DNA of 64,000 bases from Spirosoma aerolatum. GTDB taxonomy: Bacteria; Bacteroidota; Bacteroidia; Cytophagales; Spirosomataceae. This document shows positions 8,619 through 17,904 of this stretch, one piece after another. The stretch covers positions 6,643,501-6,707,500 of the forward strand of contig NZ_CP020104.1 in NCBI RefSeq assembly GCF_002056795.1. Reading direction: 5' to 3'. The position numbers and the translations under genes are program-made. The notes beneath the pieces are model-generated. The model was not told where the DNA came from and made no database searches. It saw nothing but the letters and a program-made list of their open reading frames with translations. Position 1 is the first letter of the stretch. Each line of letters starts with the position of its first letter.

Positions 8619-9107
8619 ATGAGTAAACTTTTATGGATTCTTTTACTGGCTTTAGCTGGCTACTTGGTAGTCCGGAACAGGGCATTCATCAAACAGAGAT
8701 TTAGAACCGTCGCTTCAACTGAACCTGCTATGCTTTCCGATGAAGAACTAATTGCCCATGTACGCAAAGCGATTCTTCCTCAGTTCAAAGATTGGGTGCT
8801 TTTTGCCAATGGGACCTACGTCATTATTGAAGACTCAACCATCGCTGACAAGCCCAAAACAGCCATCGAGCTAATGAAAAAATATGGACCCATTCATGTG
8901 GGTAGTCCAGCTGCTGACTTTGGAGTCATTAGCCTTATTCATACGGAAGGCTGGGTGGTTAATGGGCATTATGCGGCTATGTACACCTATGTCCACCCTA
9001 GCGAGTTGGGAAAGGAAGCCCCGTCAGACCTAGAAATAGGTTTAAAGGGCAGAGCCAAACGGGATATGGATGGTAAAGGCCCCAAAGTGATTTATGTTAA
9101 CGATTAA
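8619..9107 (+). CDS. Small membrane-anchored protein of unknown function
   Basis: A 162-residue protein with one N-terminal hydrophobic helix (residues 3-18, LLWILLLALAGYLVV) followed by basic residues, which suggests a membrane anchor with the soluble part in the cytoplasm or a non-cleaved signal. The soluble part (about 40-162) has a predicted alpha/beta pattern with EELIAHVRKAILPQF and an LIHTEGWVVNGHYAAMYTYV core; I do not recognise it. The gene stands alone between two gene-poor stretches and has an unusual repeat-rich leader. Clean ATG start after an A-rich run. Confidence 0.65.
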   Translation: MSKLLWILLLALAGYLVVRNRAFIKQRFRTVASTEPAMLSDEELIAHVRKAILPQFKDWVLFANGTYVIIEDSTIADKPKTAIELMKKYGPIHVGSPAADFGVISLIHTEGWVVNGHYAAMYTYVHPSELGKEAPSDLEIGLKGRAKRDMDGKGPKVIYVND

Positions 9108-9867
9108 GTTTGACTCCGCGTGGGCAGCTTCTCGGCGTCAGGGAGCACGTCCCGTGGGGAAGCGGGGCAGCCCAACCAAATGAGGGTGTAAAGGTTGACA
9201 CTACGTGTGTTATCTTGAGTCGCCCGCTCATCCATCAGCCCTCATGGTCGTTGAGAGAATTAGCCAACAGAAAAGCGTGTATTCCGATTCTGGTGTGGCA
9301 GGCAGAACGTCTCATTAATTAACAAAGCGATTTTAGCTCGCTAGTCAGGTTTCGGCTGGCAGGTCAACCATATCGACAAGTCAAGGTCTGCGAAAGAGTT
9401 AATTTGAATACTTTGAATTTAGGTTAGGATAATGGATAATATGGTTTATTTCATGTTGGGTTGCTAGTATTCATAGTTAGTCTAGGACTCAAAACCTTAA
9501 ACTCCCAACTTGTTCGATTAAGGGAGTCATGTAGCGATTTAAAAGGAAATCCTGGAAGAGTTAAAGAAGATTAACCAATTAGCAAAATCGGATTAGCCAG
9601 TAGGTTTCTATCTGCTTCGCGCGGTTAAGCTACCGCTTACAGGCAACACATCCCGCAGGCGATTTTTCAGCCTACCCTCACTGAGCCCACGAGCTTACAT
9701 TCGTGGTTTCGAGTCGTTTTTCATCTATCAGCTCTCATGGCCGTTAGGCGAACTGCTTTTCATACCACAAAACCGAATAGGGGACCTTACCCATTACATT
9801 CGGCTGGGCAAGGCTGATTTTCATTGCATTTTAGTAGCTTCGCGTAGGACAATTTCAAACTACCATT
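9108..9867. other. 760-bp gene-poor stretch
   Basis: Only short, weak open frames occur (the longest, 9110-9322, is unconvincing). The stretch contains an imperfect repeat of about 42 bases, at 9217-9259 and 9711-9752, sharing the core ATCAGCYCTCATGGYCGTT. No tRNA, small-RNA or IS signature was recognised. It may be decayed accessory DNA. Confidence 0.4.
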
Positions 9868-10293
9868 ATGAAAATAAAACTCGTACTAATCTTATTAGTG
9901 CTTGGCACATATTTTTCAGCATTTGCTCAACAAAAACCCGATTCTAAAGCCAGCAACAAAGCGGATGCTGGCGAAAAAGGGTTGATTAAAGTGTCCATTT
10001 TATACCCTTATGCAGAAGGTAAAACCTTCGATATGGACTATTATGAGAAAAGTCATATGCCCTTTGTAGCTGGTTTGTTAGGGTCTAATCTGGTACGATA
10101 TACCATAGAAAAAGGTGTTTCAAGTGGCATGCCCAATTCGCCATTACCCTTTATGGCTATTGGGTGTTTTTATGTCAAGAGTTTAGCTGATTATCAGGCA
10201 GCTATCACCCCAAATAGAGACGCTATACGAGCCGACTTTCCCAAGTATACCAACATCAGTCCGACGATACTGATTAGTGAGGTAATAAAGTAG
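9868..10293 (+). CDS. Exported EthD-domain protein
   Basis: A 141-residue protein with a signal peptide (residues 1-20, ending AFAQ). Residues about 38-141 form an EthD-type dimeric alpha/beta barrel: VSILYPYAEGKTFDMDYYEK, then SHMPFVAGLLG with the family's conserved His, and the ending FPKYTNISPTILISEV. EthD-like proteins accompany oxidative degradation systems or bind small hydrophobic molecules; no catalytic role is proven for most. An exported form is typical of Cytophagales and Flavobacteria. Single gene with a hairpin downstream. Confidence 0.85.
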   Translation: MKIKLVLILLVLGTYFSAFAQQKPDSKASNKADAGEKGLIKVSILYPYAEGKTFDMDYYEKSHMPFVAGLLGSNLVRYTIEKGVSSGMPNSPLPFMAIGCFYVKSLADYQAAITPNRDAIRADFPKYTNISPTILISEVIK

Positions 10294-10326
10294 TTTTTTA
10301 GATTTTCCGAAACACTCAAAAGCACC

Positions 10327-10359
10327 ATTCCTTCAAGCTTCTGCTTAGCTTGAAGGAAT
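10327..10359. terminator. Hairpin after the EthD gene
   Basis: A perfect 13-bp stem (ATTCCTTCAAGCT) with a 7-base loop lies 34 bases after the stop codon. No T-run follows, so termination strength is uncertain. Confidence 0.55.
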
Positions 10360-10426
10360 CAGTGGCCTGGTATGCGTTGGTCGACCAATCAATCCGATAA
10401 TGTAGGATAGGCGTAGATAGATCATT

Positions 10427-11410
10427 ATGCAGAAACATACTATCTATCTGTTTATTCTGGGGTGCTTGCTCCCATTAGTAAATGTAGCGCAACGCATCGA
10501 TAATACGGCATCGTTTCGGCAAATGGGCTCCGACAATTACTTCCGTTTTCACTACGACAACGACTATTTTACAGCGACAGACCGATATTATACACAGGGG
10601 TACAATGTTGAAGTTGTCAATCCGTCACTCCAAAAAAATCCCCTGACGAAACTGCTCGTTACCTTAAAAGGTAATCCGGTCCAATATGGCCTGTCGTTGG
10701 AGCATTTTGGGTTTACGCCCACTACCCTCGGAAGCGATGCGATCCTGATAGGAGATCGTCCCTTTGCCGCGTGTATTCTCTTCAAAACGTTCAGTGTATC
10801 CACTGATACGCTGCGTCGGGTTCGCGTATCATCGTTGCTCAGTACGGGTATGGTAGGCCCGATTGCGTTTGGCTACGAAATGCAGGCGGCTATTCATCGG
10901 CTCATTAACGGTGTTGAACCCCATGGCTGGCAGCACCAGATTCGCAACGATGCCATTCTGAATTATAACCTTACCTACGAAAAGCAGCTATATGCCTATC
11001 GTCATGCGCTATCGGTAAGCACTACTGCCCAGGTTCAGGTCGGCACATTCCTGAATCGGGCACAAACAGGAATTGCAGTCATGCTAGGCCGATTCGATTC
11101 ACCGTTTAGCCAAACGACGACCAGTAAGCGGTTGCAGTTGTATGTTTATGCTCAGCCTTTAGTTAGCCTTGTTGCCTATGATGCTAGCCTGCAAGGCGGG
11201 TTATTTAACCGCAGTAGCCCGTACGTAATTCCGGCCGATCAACTGACACGGACTACATTTCAGGCAAACTATGGGGCCGTGTTACGCTATAAAAAACTCT
11301 ATCTGGAATATTATCAGTCGTTGCTTACCCGCGAATATGAAACGGGGATGCCTCATCGCTGGGGGGGCGTAAAAATCGGCGTGGCTTTCAATGTAACTTC
11401 CCACCGATAA
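10427..11410 (+). CDS. LpxR-family lipid A deacylase
   Basis: A 327-residue outer-membrane beta-barrel protein of the LpxR (DUF2219) family, which removes the 3'-acyloxyacyl chain from lipid A at the cell surface. Signal peptide at residues 1-21. The family's signature appears as YDNDYFTATDRYYTQGY (residues 43-59), carrying the Asn-Asp pair and Thr expected at the active site, then GDRPFAACILF in place of the usual GDRPYAGW, and HGWQHQIRN with conserved His/Gln. Alternating strands run to the end (GGVKIGVAFNV). Length fits the family. It is a single gene; a role in altering outer-membrane lipid is inferred from the family. Confidence 0.88.
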   Translation: MQKHTIYLFILGCLLPLVNVAQRIDNTASFRQMGSDNYFRFHYDNDYFTATDRYYTQGYNVEVVNPSLQKNPLTKLLVTLKGNPVQYGLSLEHFGFTPTTLGSDAILIGDRPFAACILFKTFSVSTDTLRRVRVSSLLSTGMVGPIAFGYEMQAAIHRLINGVEPHGWQHQIRNDAILNYNLTYEKQLYAYRHALSVSTTAQVQVGTFLNRAQTGIAVMLGRFDSPFSQTTTSKRLQLYVYAQPLVSLVAYDASLQGGLFNRSSPYVIPADQLTRTTFQANYGAVLRYKKLYLEYYQSLLTREYETGMPHRWGGVKIGVAFNVTSHR

Positions 11411-11531
11411 AATGAACCCAACGCGAGTCCTATAGAAACGTCTACTATCATGTCGGATAATAAATCTATAGGTATGTGTCTTGGTTAAGTGATTCCCGTT
11501 ACTCTATCTTCGTTGGAAATACATCTGCTAC

Positions 11532-12491
11532 ATGAAAATCAGAAAAGCCGTCATTACCGCAGCCGCACGTGGAGAACGTTTATACCCCGTTGCCGATACG
11601 ATACAGAAAGCCATGCTTCCCATCATCGATACCGATGGGCTGCACAAGCCCGTTATTCAGGCCATTGCCGAAGAGGCTTTTCTAAGCGGTATTGAAGAAA
11701 TCTGCGTGGTGTGTGCCCCCGGCGATGGCGACCGTTATATCAACGCCTTCACCTCCCTGCGTGATAACCTGATTAAATCCTATAAAAACGTTGACTGGGC
11801 TCAGGAGGAAGCCGAAAAAATTGATACCCTCATCAGTCGGGTTCGCTTTGCCGAACAGCCAGAACCGCTGGGGTATGGTCACGCCGTTTACTGTGCCAAA
11901 GACTTTGTGGCCGATGAGCCGTTTCTGCTCCTCCTCGGCGACTACCTGTATATCTCCAATCTGACCAGCAAACGGTGTGCTACGCAGCTCATCGAACTGG
12001 CTGTTCAGGAAGACTGCTCCGTATCGGCTGTCAACCCCACCATTGAGCATCAAATCGGGCGGTATGGCACACTTACGGGCAAGCATATACCCGGCATGAA
12101 TGGGGTATACCAGATTGAACGGCTTATTGAGAAACCCTCGCTGAGCGTAGCTGAGCTTGAACTCCAGACTCCTGGCCTGCGGGTTGGCTACTACCTCTGC
12201 TTCTTCGGTATGCACGTGTTTACCCCAACGGTGTTCAGCCTGCTGGAAAAACAGATCGCACAGGATGGTACAAATATTCCGCTGACACCGGCCCTTCAGG
12301 AACTGGCCCATATCGAAAAATATCTGGCGCTGGAGGTAAAGGGGAATCGATACGACTTAAGTGGGCGGCAGGGGCTTTTACGGGCGCAGATGGCCCTCGG
12401 TCTGGCAGGAGTGGCTCACGACGAAACGCTGACGTCGATGGTCGAACTATTAGCCGAAGCTAATTCGCGAAAGGCACAACTTACTCCCTAA
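11532..12491 (+). CDS. GalU-like sugar-1-phosphate nucleotidyltransferase
   Basis: A 319-residue protein of the NTP_transferase fold closest to GalU/UTP-glucose-1-phosphate uridylyltransferases. The nucleotide-binding loop reads AAARGERLYPVADTIQKAML, where GalU has AAGxGTRxLPxTK..PKxML; the Gly after AA is Ala here, while RL, the Gln-Lys pair and MLP are kept. EQPEPLGYGHAVYCAKD matches the GalU GLGHAV site and LLLGDYLY replaces the usual LLGDD. Expected reaction: NTP plus sugar-1-phosphate gives NDP-sugar. It lies 60 bases before the kinase-pyrophosphorylase fusion on the same strand, with no terminator between, so the two should act together. The changed loop and metal site leave the substrate or even activity open. 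Confidence 0.82.
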   Translation: MKIRKAVITAAARGERLYPVADTIQKAMLPIIDTDGLHKPVIQAIAEEAFLSGIEEICVVCAPGDGDRYINAFTSLRDNLIKSYKNVDWAQEEAEKIDTLISRVRFAEQPEPLGYGHAVYCAKDFVADEPFLLLLGDYLYISNLTSKRCATQLIELAVQEDCSVSAVNPTIEHQIGRYGTLTGKHIPGMNGVYQIERLIEKPSLSVAELELQTPGLRVGYYLCFFGMHVFTPTVFSLLEKQIAQDGTNIPLTPALQELAHIEKYLALEVKGNRYDLSGRQGLLRAQMALGLAGVAHDETLTSMVELLAEANSRKAQLTP

Positions 12492-12551
12492 CTAGCAGGT
12501 AGCCGAATCCACTGATCCCAAGAAGCGCTATTCTGTTTAGCCGAAATCAAC

Positions 12552-15500
12552 ATGAATATATTTATAGAAACCATTACGTCTACAGATCCTGCTATTCGTA
12601 ATCGATCCTTTTTTGACCTCAGCCGAAATTTATCTGCCCCTGGTTTACTAAAGGCGCTGCGCGAACTGGATGCCTTCCGAAAGTCGACTCCGAACCTGTA
12701 CGATAAAGTTAGAGCCATTCTTTTCCTGTATGCGGGTTTTCGTTTCTTCCTGATGGAAACCAACGAAATTCCGGCCATTGGAAAAATCCCCTACGCTGGT
12801 TTCGACGATTTGCTGTCGCGTCGGTTTGAACAGGCTATTGCTACATTTTTGCAGGAACTGGACAAGCAAGGCCCCAACGCTACTCTACTTAGTGCGCTGG
12901 CCGACAGCTATCATCAATTGTCGTTTCAGACGCTGGCCGATCAGGTTCGCAAAAGCGTCCGTTCCAGTAAAGGCAACCAGTGGATGTTTCGGGTAGGTCA
13001 TCAGGCTGAGCATCCGATTCGTATTCATCCGCGTCTGCTCCAACGCCCGGATAACTCCCTCTTCTACCCTATTCTGCACGAGCAAACCTCCGTTCGGATG
13101 GACTTAACCCATAGCGGTTGGTCAGACATTTTCTTTCTGGGTATGGACTATCCCGAAGGAGCCCGCGTCATCAATATTTCCATCGACTTAGGTGTATTCG
13201 GTCGTGATAAAGACATTCGCCCACCGCTGAACTGCTATGTCCGGGTCATTCCTGAACCCGTTCTTCGCCTGACTAGTGTCGATTTGAACACAACCAAAGA
13301 CGTTCACGACCTCGACGATCTGTTCAACTTCGGGAATGACTACCTGAGTCTGGTTAAAGCGGGCGTTATTGCTTCGGGGCTGATTCCACCTTCGTTCGAA
13401 GGGACGAATCAATCGCTGGCCGACATTCTGGCCCGGATTGTGGCGCCGGGCATGGGCATTGAACTGGTCACGAAAGTCAACGATATTCCGAAAGGTTCGC
13501 GGTTTGCGGTATCGACCAACCTGTTGGGCTCCATTATCAGCCTGCTGATGCGGGCTACCTGCCAAACCCAACGGCTGGAAGGTGGCTTGCAGGAAAGTGA
13601 GCGTCGGTTGGTAGCCTCCCGGGCTATTCTGGGCGAATGGATTGGCGGTTCGGGCGGTGGCTGGCAGGATTCGGGTGGCGTTTGGCCGGGCATCAAAGCC
13701 ATTCAGGGTACGTTTGCGCAGGAAGGTGACCCCGAATCTGGTATCAGCCGGGGAACGTTATTACCCCGTCACCGGGTATTACAGGGCGAAGAAATCCATC
13801 CCGACATTCAGGAGAAAATCATGCACTCGCTGGTACTGATGCATGGCGGCATGGCCTCCAACGTTGGGCCTATTCTGGAGATGGTCACCGAAAAATACCT
13901 GCTTCGGGGCGCTAACGAATGGAATGCCCGCCAGCAGACAAACCAGATTTTCGATAACATCCTGAGTGCCATTAAAGAAGGCGACATTAAGAAACTGGGC
14001 CAAAATACCGCCCGCAACTGGGAATACCCGATCAAAACCATTATTCCCTGGGCCTCCACGTATTTCACGGAACAGATCATTGCCAAAGCAAAGAAGCAAA
14101 TCGGCGACGATTATTATGGGTTTCTGATGCTGGGCGGTATGTCGGGGGGCGGCATGGGTATGTTCGTCAACCCAGCTCATTACGAAGACTACAAAGTACA
14201 GGTGCTGGAGATGCTTCGGAAAACAAAAAACGAGCTTTCCGACTCGCTGCCCTTTGCCATGGAGCCGGTCGTGTACAACTGGAGTATTAACAACAAAGGC
14301 ACCTGGGCTAACCTTCTGGAAGGGAATCAGGCCATGATGCCCGAACAATACTACGGTATTCAGGTATCGGAACTGGTCCGGAAAGATCCAAAGTCAATCC
14401 CTTACGTTCGACGGGCCGAAATCGATTACTTTACAACTTACTGCGATCAGAATAATCTGGCATACCCCCTGTTACGAACCATCGTCAGCAACTTGTTTAA
14501 AGTATCGGACCCAACTTCACAGGGCAACCGAAGCGTCGAAAACGAGAAAGCAGACCAGATCAAAAAAGAAAACGGGTTCGACTTCATTCAGCATAACGAA
14601 ATCCGGGAAGAACTGCAAAAAGGACGCATTGGATTATCGCGTAACCGGCTATCGGCCGAAACCACGATTGATGACGTACTGCCGGGTGACCTTGTCCCGC
14701 TTGAATCAATAACGTCGGCCATCCAGACGGGCGAAGCAGCCATACGAGCAGGTAAAGTGGGCATTATGGGGCTGGCGGCTGGCGTCGGTAGTCGTTGGAC
14801 CAAAGGGGCCGGGGTTATCAAGGCTATCAACCCATTCGTAGAAATTGACGGAGTTCATCGGAGTTTTCTGGAAATTCATCTGGCTAAAACCCGCAAAGTT
14901 TCCGAACGATACAACGCCCCTATTCCCTACATCGTAGCAACGAGTTACTTAACCCACGAACCCATCCGAAAAAAACTGACACAAACGGGTAATTTCGGGT
15001 ATCAGGGCCCCACTTATCTGTCGCCGGGCCGTTCGATTGGACAACGTTTTGTACCGATGGAGCGCGATTTACGGTTTTTGTGGGAAGATATGCCCCAGGA
15101 AACACTGGACGAGAACAAACAGAAAGTTCGGGATGCGGTGCGTCAATCGATGATTGCCTGGGCCAAATCGAAAGGAGAAGGCAGCGATTATGTCGATAAT
15201 ATTGCCGCGCAACGATTTTCGCCCCTGGGCCACTGGTATGAAGTCTCGAACCTGTTACGCAATGGGGTGCTGGCAAAGCTACTAGCGGAACAACCGCAGG
15301 TTGAAACGATCATGCTGCATAACATCGATACCCTCGGTGCCGATGTCAATCCAGCGGCTTTAGGTTATCACCTTGAATCGGGAAATACGCTTACGTTTGA
15401 AGTCGTACCCCGTCGTATCGAAGACCGAGGGGGTGGACTCGCCCGAGTCAATGGTCAGCTTCGGTTGCTGGAAGGGCTGGCCCAGCCCCGCGAAGAGGAT

Positions 15501-15902
15501 GAGTTGAATCTGAGCTATTATAACACCAATACCACCTGGATTCAGGTCGATCCATTGCTCCAGCTATTTGGCCTTACCCGCGCCGATCTGCAAACCAGCG
15601 ATGACGCCCAACTGGCCAAAGCCGTACGAAGTGTAGCCCATCGCATGCCAACCTACGTGACCATCAAAGATGTAAAATACCGCTGGGGACATGGTCAGGA
15701 AGATATATATCCGGTAGCGCAAATTGAAAAGCTCTGGAGCGATATGTCGGCCCTGTCCGATGTAAAGTGCGGGTATATTGACGTACCTCGCTATCGTGGT
15801 CAGCAGATGAAAGACCCTGCTCAGTTAGACTCCTGGGTAACCGATGGTAGCAAAGATCATGTAGCTTCGCTCTGTACGTTTGAACCGGCCGAAGTTCAAT
15901 AA
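12552..15902 (+). CDS. Fused L-fucokinase-like GHMP kinase / UDPGP-type pyrophosphorylase
   Basis: A 1116-residue cytoplasmic protein with two enzyme parts. The first half carries a GHMP kinase of the L-fucokinase type: VRMDLTHSGWSD (about residue 181) as the sugar-binding start, GSGGGWQDSGGVWPGIK (about 366) like the fucokinase GGGWQDQxGG loop, and LMLGGMSGGGMG (about 526) as motif 3. The second half is a UDPGP-type pyrophosphorylase: MGLAAGVGSRWTKGAG (about 739), HNIDTLGADVNP (about 923) and YNTNTTWIQVD (about 990). The likely reactions are sugar to sugar-1-phosphate, then to NDP-sugar, in one chain. Bacteroides FKP combines similar activities but with the pyrophosphorylase first; here the order is reversed and the pyrophosphorylase is of the UDP-sugar type. 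The sugar is unknown. Confidence 0.85.
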   Translation: MNIFIETITSTDPAIRNRSFFDLSRNLSAPGLLKALRELDAFRKSTPNLYDKVRAILFLYAGFRFFLMETNEIPAIGKIPYAGFDDLLSRRFEQAIATFLQELDKQGPNATLLSALADSYHQLSFQTLADQVRKSVRSSKGNQWMFRVGHQAEHPIRIHPRLLQRPDNSLFYPILHEQTSVRMDLTHSGWSDIFFLGMDYPEGARVINISIDLGVFGRDKDIRPPLNCYVRVIPEPVLRLTSVDLNTTKDVHDLDDLFNFGNDYLSLVKAGVIASGLIPPSFEGTNQSLADILARIVAPGMGIELVTKVNDIPKGSRFAVSTNLLGSIISLLMRATCQTQRLEGGLQESERRLVASRAILGEWIGGSGGGWQDSGGVWPGIKAIQGTFAQEGDPESGISRGTLLPRHRVLQGEEIHPDIQEKIMHSLVLMHGGMASNVGPILEMVTEKYLLRGANEWNARQQTNQIFDNILSAIKEGDIKKLGQNTARNWEYPIKTIIPWASTYFTEQIIAKAKKQIGDDYYGFLMLGGMSGGGMGMFVNPAHYEDYKVQVLEMLRKTKNELSDSLPFAMEPVVYNWSINNKGTWANLLEGNQAMMPEQYYGIQVSELVRKDPKSIPYVRRAEIDYFTTYCDQNNLAYPLLRTIVSNLFKVSDPTSQGNRSVENEKADQIKKENGFDFIQHNEIREELQKGRIGLSRNRLSAETTIDDVLPGDLVPLESITSAIQTGEAAIRAGKVGIMGLAAGVGSRWTKGAGVIKAINPFVEIDGVHRSFLEIHLAKTRKVSERYNAPIPYIVATSYLTHEPIRKKLTQTGNFGYQGPTYLSPGRSIGQRFVPMERDLRFLWEDMPQETLDENKQKVRDAVRQSMIAWAKSKGEGSDYVDNIAAQRFSPLGHWYEVSNLLRNGVLAKLLAEQPQVETIMLHNIDTLGADVNPAALGYHLESGNTLTFEVVPRRIEDRGGGLARVNGQLRLLEGLAQPREEDELNLSYYNTNTTWIQVDPLLQLFGLTRADLQTSDDAQLAKAVRSVAHRMPTYVTIKDVKYRWGHGQEDIYPVAQIEKLWSDMSALSDVKCGYIDVPRYRGQQMKDPAQLDSWVTDGSKDHVASLCTFEPAEVQ

Positions 15903-15906
15903 ATGT

Positions 15907-15998
15907 TTTTACCCAAAATAGAACACAGATTTTTAGGATGGTTATGATTTACACAGATCATAATCATCCTAAAAATCTGTGTTCTATTTTGGGTAAAA
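15907..15998. terminator. 92-base hairpin with 42-bp stem
   Basis: Arms 15907-15940 and 15965-15998 are perfectly complementary over 34 bp, and eight more pairs (one G-T) continue inward to an 8-base loop. It begins 5 bases after the stop of the fusion enzyme. It is far longer than an ordinary terminator and has no T-run after it on the plus strand. Confidence 0.7.
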
Positions 15999-16047
15999 CT
16001 GTGTATCGATTGCTTTTACCGACAAGCCACGTATCGCTCACATACTC

Positions 16048-16497
16048 ATGAAATTACCATTTACCTGTTTCTCATTCGCAGTTATTGTCCTGCTATCTTC
16101 CTGCTCTACCAAACAATCAGACACACCGCTTGTCGGTACCTGGGAGCTGGTGTCGGCCACAACGATAGAAAAAGATTCCAGTTTTTCTACGTTCGATCCG
16201 ACCCACAAAATGATCAAGATTATTAATCCAACGCATTTTGCCTTCCTCAATCATGCCATTAATCCCCCGAAAGACTCGACGAATCAGTTCACAGCAGGGG
16301 GGGGCAGCTATACGCTGAAAGACAGCGTTTATACCGAAAATCTGGACTATTTTAGCGATAAGGCATGGGAAAACCATAAATTCGAGTTTGTTGTCAACAT
16401 CTCGAACGACACGCTGATACAGAAAGGAGTTGAGAAAGTAGAAAAGCTGGGTATCGACCACATCATTATTGAGAAGTACAAACGAGTTACGAAGTAG
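16048..16497 (+). CDS. Lipocalin-like lipoprotein
   Basis: A 149-residue lipoprotein: signal peptide with lipobox LLSSC (Cys19), then a beta-rich domain starting LVGTWELVSAT, a form common in lipocalin-like and DUF4488-type proteins of Bacteroidota. Beta strands continue to IIIEKYKRV at the C-terminus. Such proteins may bind small hydrophobic ligands, but no function is assigned here. The gene is preceded by the large hairpin and faces the P1 peptidase gene, which converges on it. Confidence 0.65.
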   Translation: MKLPFTCFSFAVIVLLSSCSTKQSDTPLVGTWELVSATTIEKDSSFSTFDPTHKMIKIINPTHFAFLNHAINPPKDSTNQFTAGGGSYTLKDSVYTENLDYFSDKAWENHKFEFVVNISNDTLIQKGVEKVEKLGIDHIIIEKYKRVTK

Positions 16498-16572
16498 CGT
16501 AGTAATTAATACTGCTATTCTCAATACCGACTAAATCGACACCACGGTTCGAAAACAAAGGCCTAACTTTAA

Positions 16573-17769
16573 TCAATTCTTATTCAAACGGTTATATTGC
16601 TTTAAGACCTTGCGGATCGTTTCGTGGGGTAACGCTGGAATGAAGTTGTCGTTGATGCCTCTCATGTCTTTGGCCGCTACCAGCGCGTTCAGGATCGCTT
16701 CTTCGGTAGCCTGGGCAGTGGCCGTAAACAAGGGGTCAATTTGATCGTTCGTCAGCATCTCCACCGACTTTGTCCTGGCTTTGCGGTCAAACACGCCGGA
16801 GTTTGCCGTCGAAAAGGCCAGGAAAATATCGCCCGAACTATTGCCACCTACACCACCCATTTTACCAATACCCAGCGAAACCCGTTGGGCAATACGCTTT
16901 AACTGGTGTGGTAGTAGAGGAGCGTCGGTTGCCACAATGGCAATGATCGAACCCCGCTCGTCGGATTGTTTTGCTTTGGGCTTCCCATAAATTTGTTCGC
17001 CGTTGAGTTGCCAGGCCAGGGTATCGAGCAACGCCCGTCCCACAGGTACACCCGCAATAGTCAACTGCGCCCGACTCCCGAAATTAGCCTGAACCAATAC
17101 GCCAACGGTATACCCATTAACTACCCTCGATGATGTACCCGTCCCTCCTTTAAAGCCCAGACAAACCATACCCGTTCCACCGCCAACGGCCCCTTCTGCC
17201 ACGGGACCACTTTTAGCCCCGTCGAGAGCAGTCATCACATGCTCTTTCTTAACATGAAAGCCATTGATGTCATTCAGCATGCCATCGTATGTTTCGGCAA
17301 CGAGCGGGTACGAAAACCAGATGTCGCTGCCCAAATCTTTGTAGAACTTGTTTTGGGCTTCCCAGGCTACAGCCGCATCGCGGACTATGCCCACGCTATG
17401 CGTGTTGGTAATCAGAATCGGCGTTTCCAGAAAGCCGGATTCGGTTATCCAGGTTGTACCGGTCATTTCGCCATTTCCATTGAGCGTGTGCCAGTTTGCA
17501 AAGACAGGATCGCAGGTTTTACCCCGTGGTAAAATAGCCGTAACCCCCGTACGAACAGGCCCTTTTCCTACATCCAGTTTGCCATTGCCCGAAATAAGCG
17601 TGACCATACCTACTTCAACGCCTTTCACATCGGTGATGGCATTGTATCGCCCTGGTGTTCCATCGAGTGGGATACCGAGATCACGGGCACGAGGAGCCGT
17701 CTGTGCCTGGGCTAGTGACAACAACGTTAAACCTACCAGTAGATAAGTCAGAGTGATTTTCATTTGCAT
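16573..17769 (-). CDS. P1-family (S58, DmpA-like) aminopeptidase
   Basis: A 398-residue exported enzyme of the DmpA/BapA family, which releases N-terminal residues, including D- or beta-amino acids in some members. Signal peptide at about residues 1-22 (ending AQAQ); ATG at 17763 is an alternative start two codons later. GIPLDGTPGRYNAITDVKGV is the family's N-terminal signature, and GGVGGNSSGDIFLAFSTAN (serines near residue 311) is the site of self-cleavage that frees the catalytic Ser of the beta chain. Length fits the family. Single gene; the long hairpin upstream belongs to glmS. Confidence 0.9.
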   Translation of the reverse strand: MQMKITLTYLLVGLTLLSLAQAQTAPRARDLGIPLDGTPGRYNAITDVKGVEVGMVTLISGNGKLDVGKGPVRTGVTAILPRGKTCDPVFANWHTLNGNGEMTGTTWITESGFLETPILITNTHSVGIVRDAAVAWEAQNKFYKDLGSDIWFSYPLVAETYDGMLNDINGFHVKKEHVMTALDGAKSGPVAEGAVGGGTGMVCLGFKGGTGTSSRVVNGYTVGVLVQANFGSRAQLTIAGVPVGRALLDTLAWQLNGEQIYGKPKAKQSDERGSIIAIVATDAPLLPHQLKRIAQRVSLGIGKMGGVGGNSSGDIFLAFSTANSGVFDRKARTKSVEMLTNDQIDPLFTATAQATEEAILNALVAAKDMRGINDNFIPALPHETIRKVLKQYNRLNKN

Positions 17770-17811
17770 AGAAACTTATTGAAAGCATGCTTTACAAAAC
17801 AGCTAATTTAA

Positions 17812-17887
17812 GATTAAACACAGAGGCACCGCGATCACAGAGAAATTTACGTAAAACTCTGTGATCGCGGTGCCTCTGTGTTTAATC
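17812..17887. terminator. Long hairpin after glmS (31-bp stem)
   Basis: Arms 17812-17842 and 17857-17887 are perfectly complementary around a 14-base loop that is itself near-palindromic (AAATTTACGTAAAA). It lies 18 bases past the stop of glmS and 43 bases upstream of the P1 peptidase start. Most likely the glmS terminator. Confidence 0.7.
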
Positions 17888-17904
17888 AATTTTATAGGCC
17901 TGAA

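Noticed and set aside
9110..9322. 70-residue open frame after the 8619 gene
   Set aside because: Starts at a weak codon right after a stop codon, with no protein-like pattern and no neighbours that support it.
11682..12311. 209-residue minus-strand frame opposite the GalU-like gene
   Set aside because: Lies fully within a recognised gene in the opposite frame; translation has no family features.
17744..17900. glmS ribozyme or riboswitch
   Set aside because: The hairpin at 17812-17887 is downstream of glmS, not upstream, and no ribozyme-like structure is seen before 19743.
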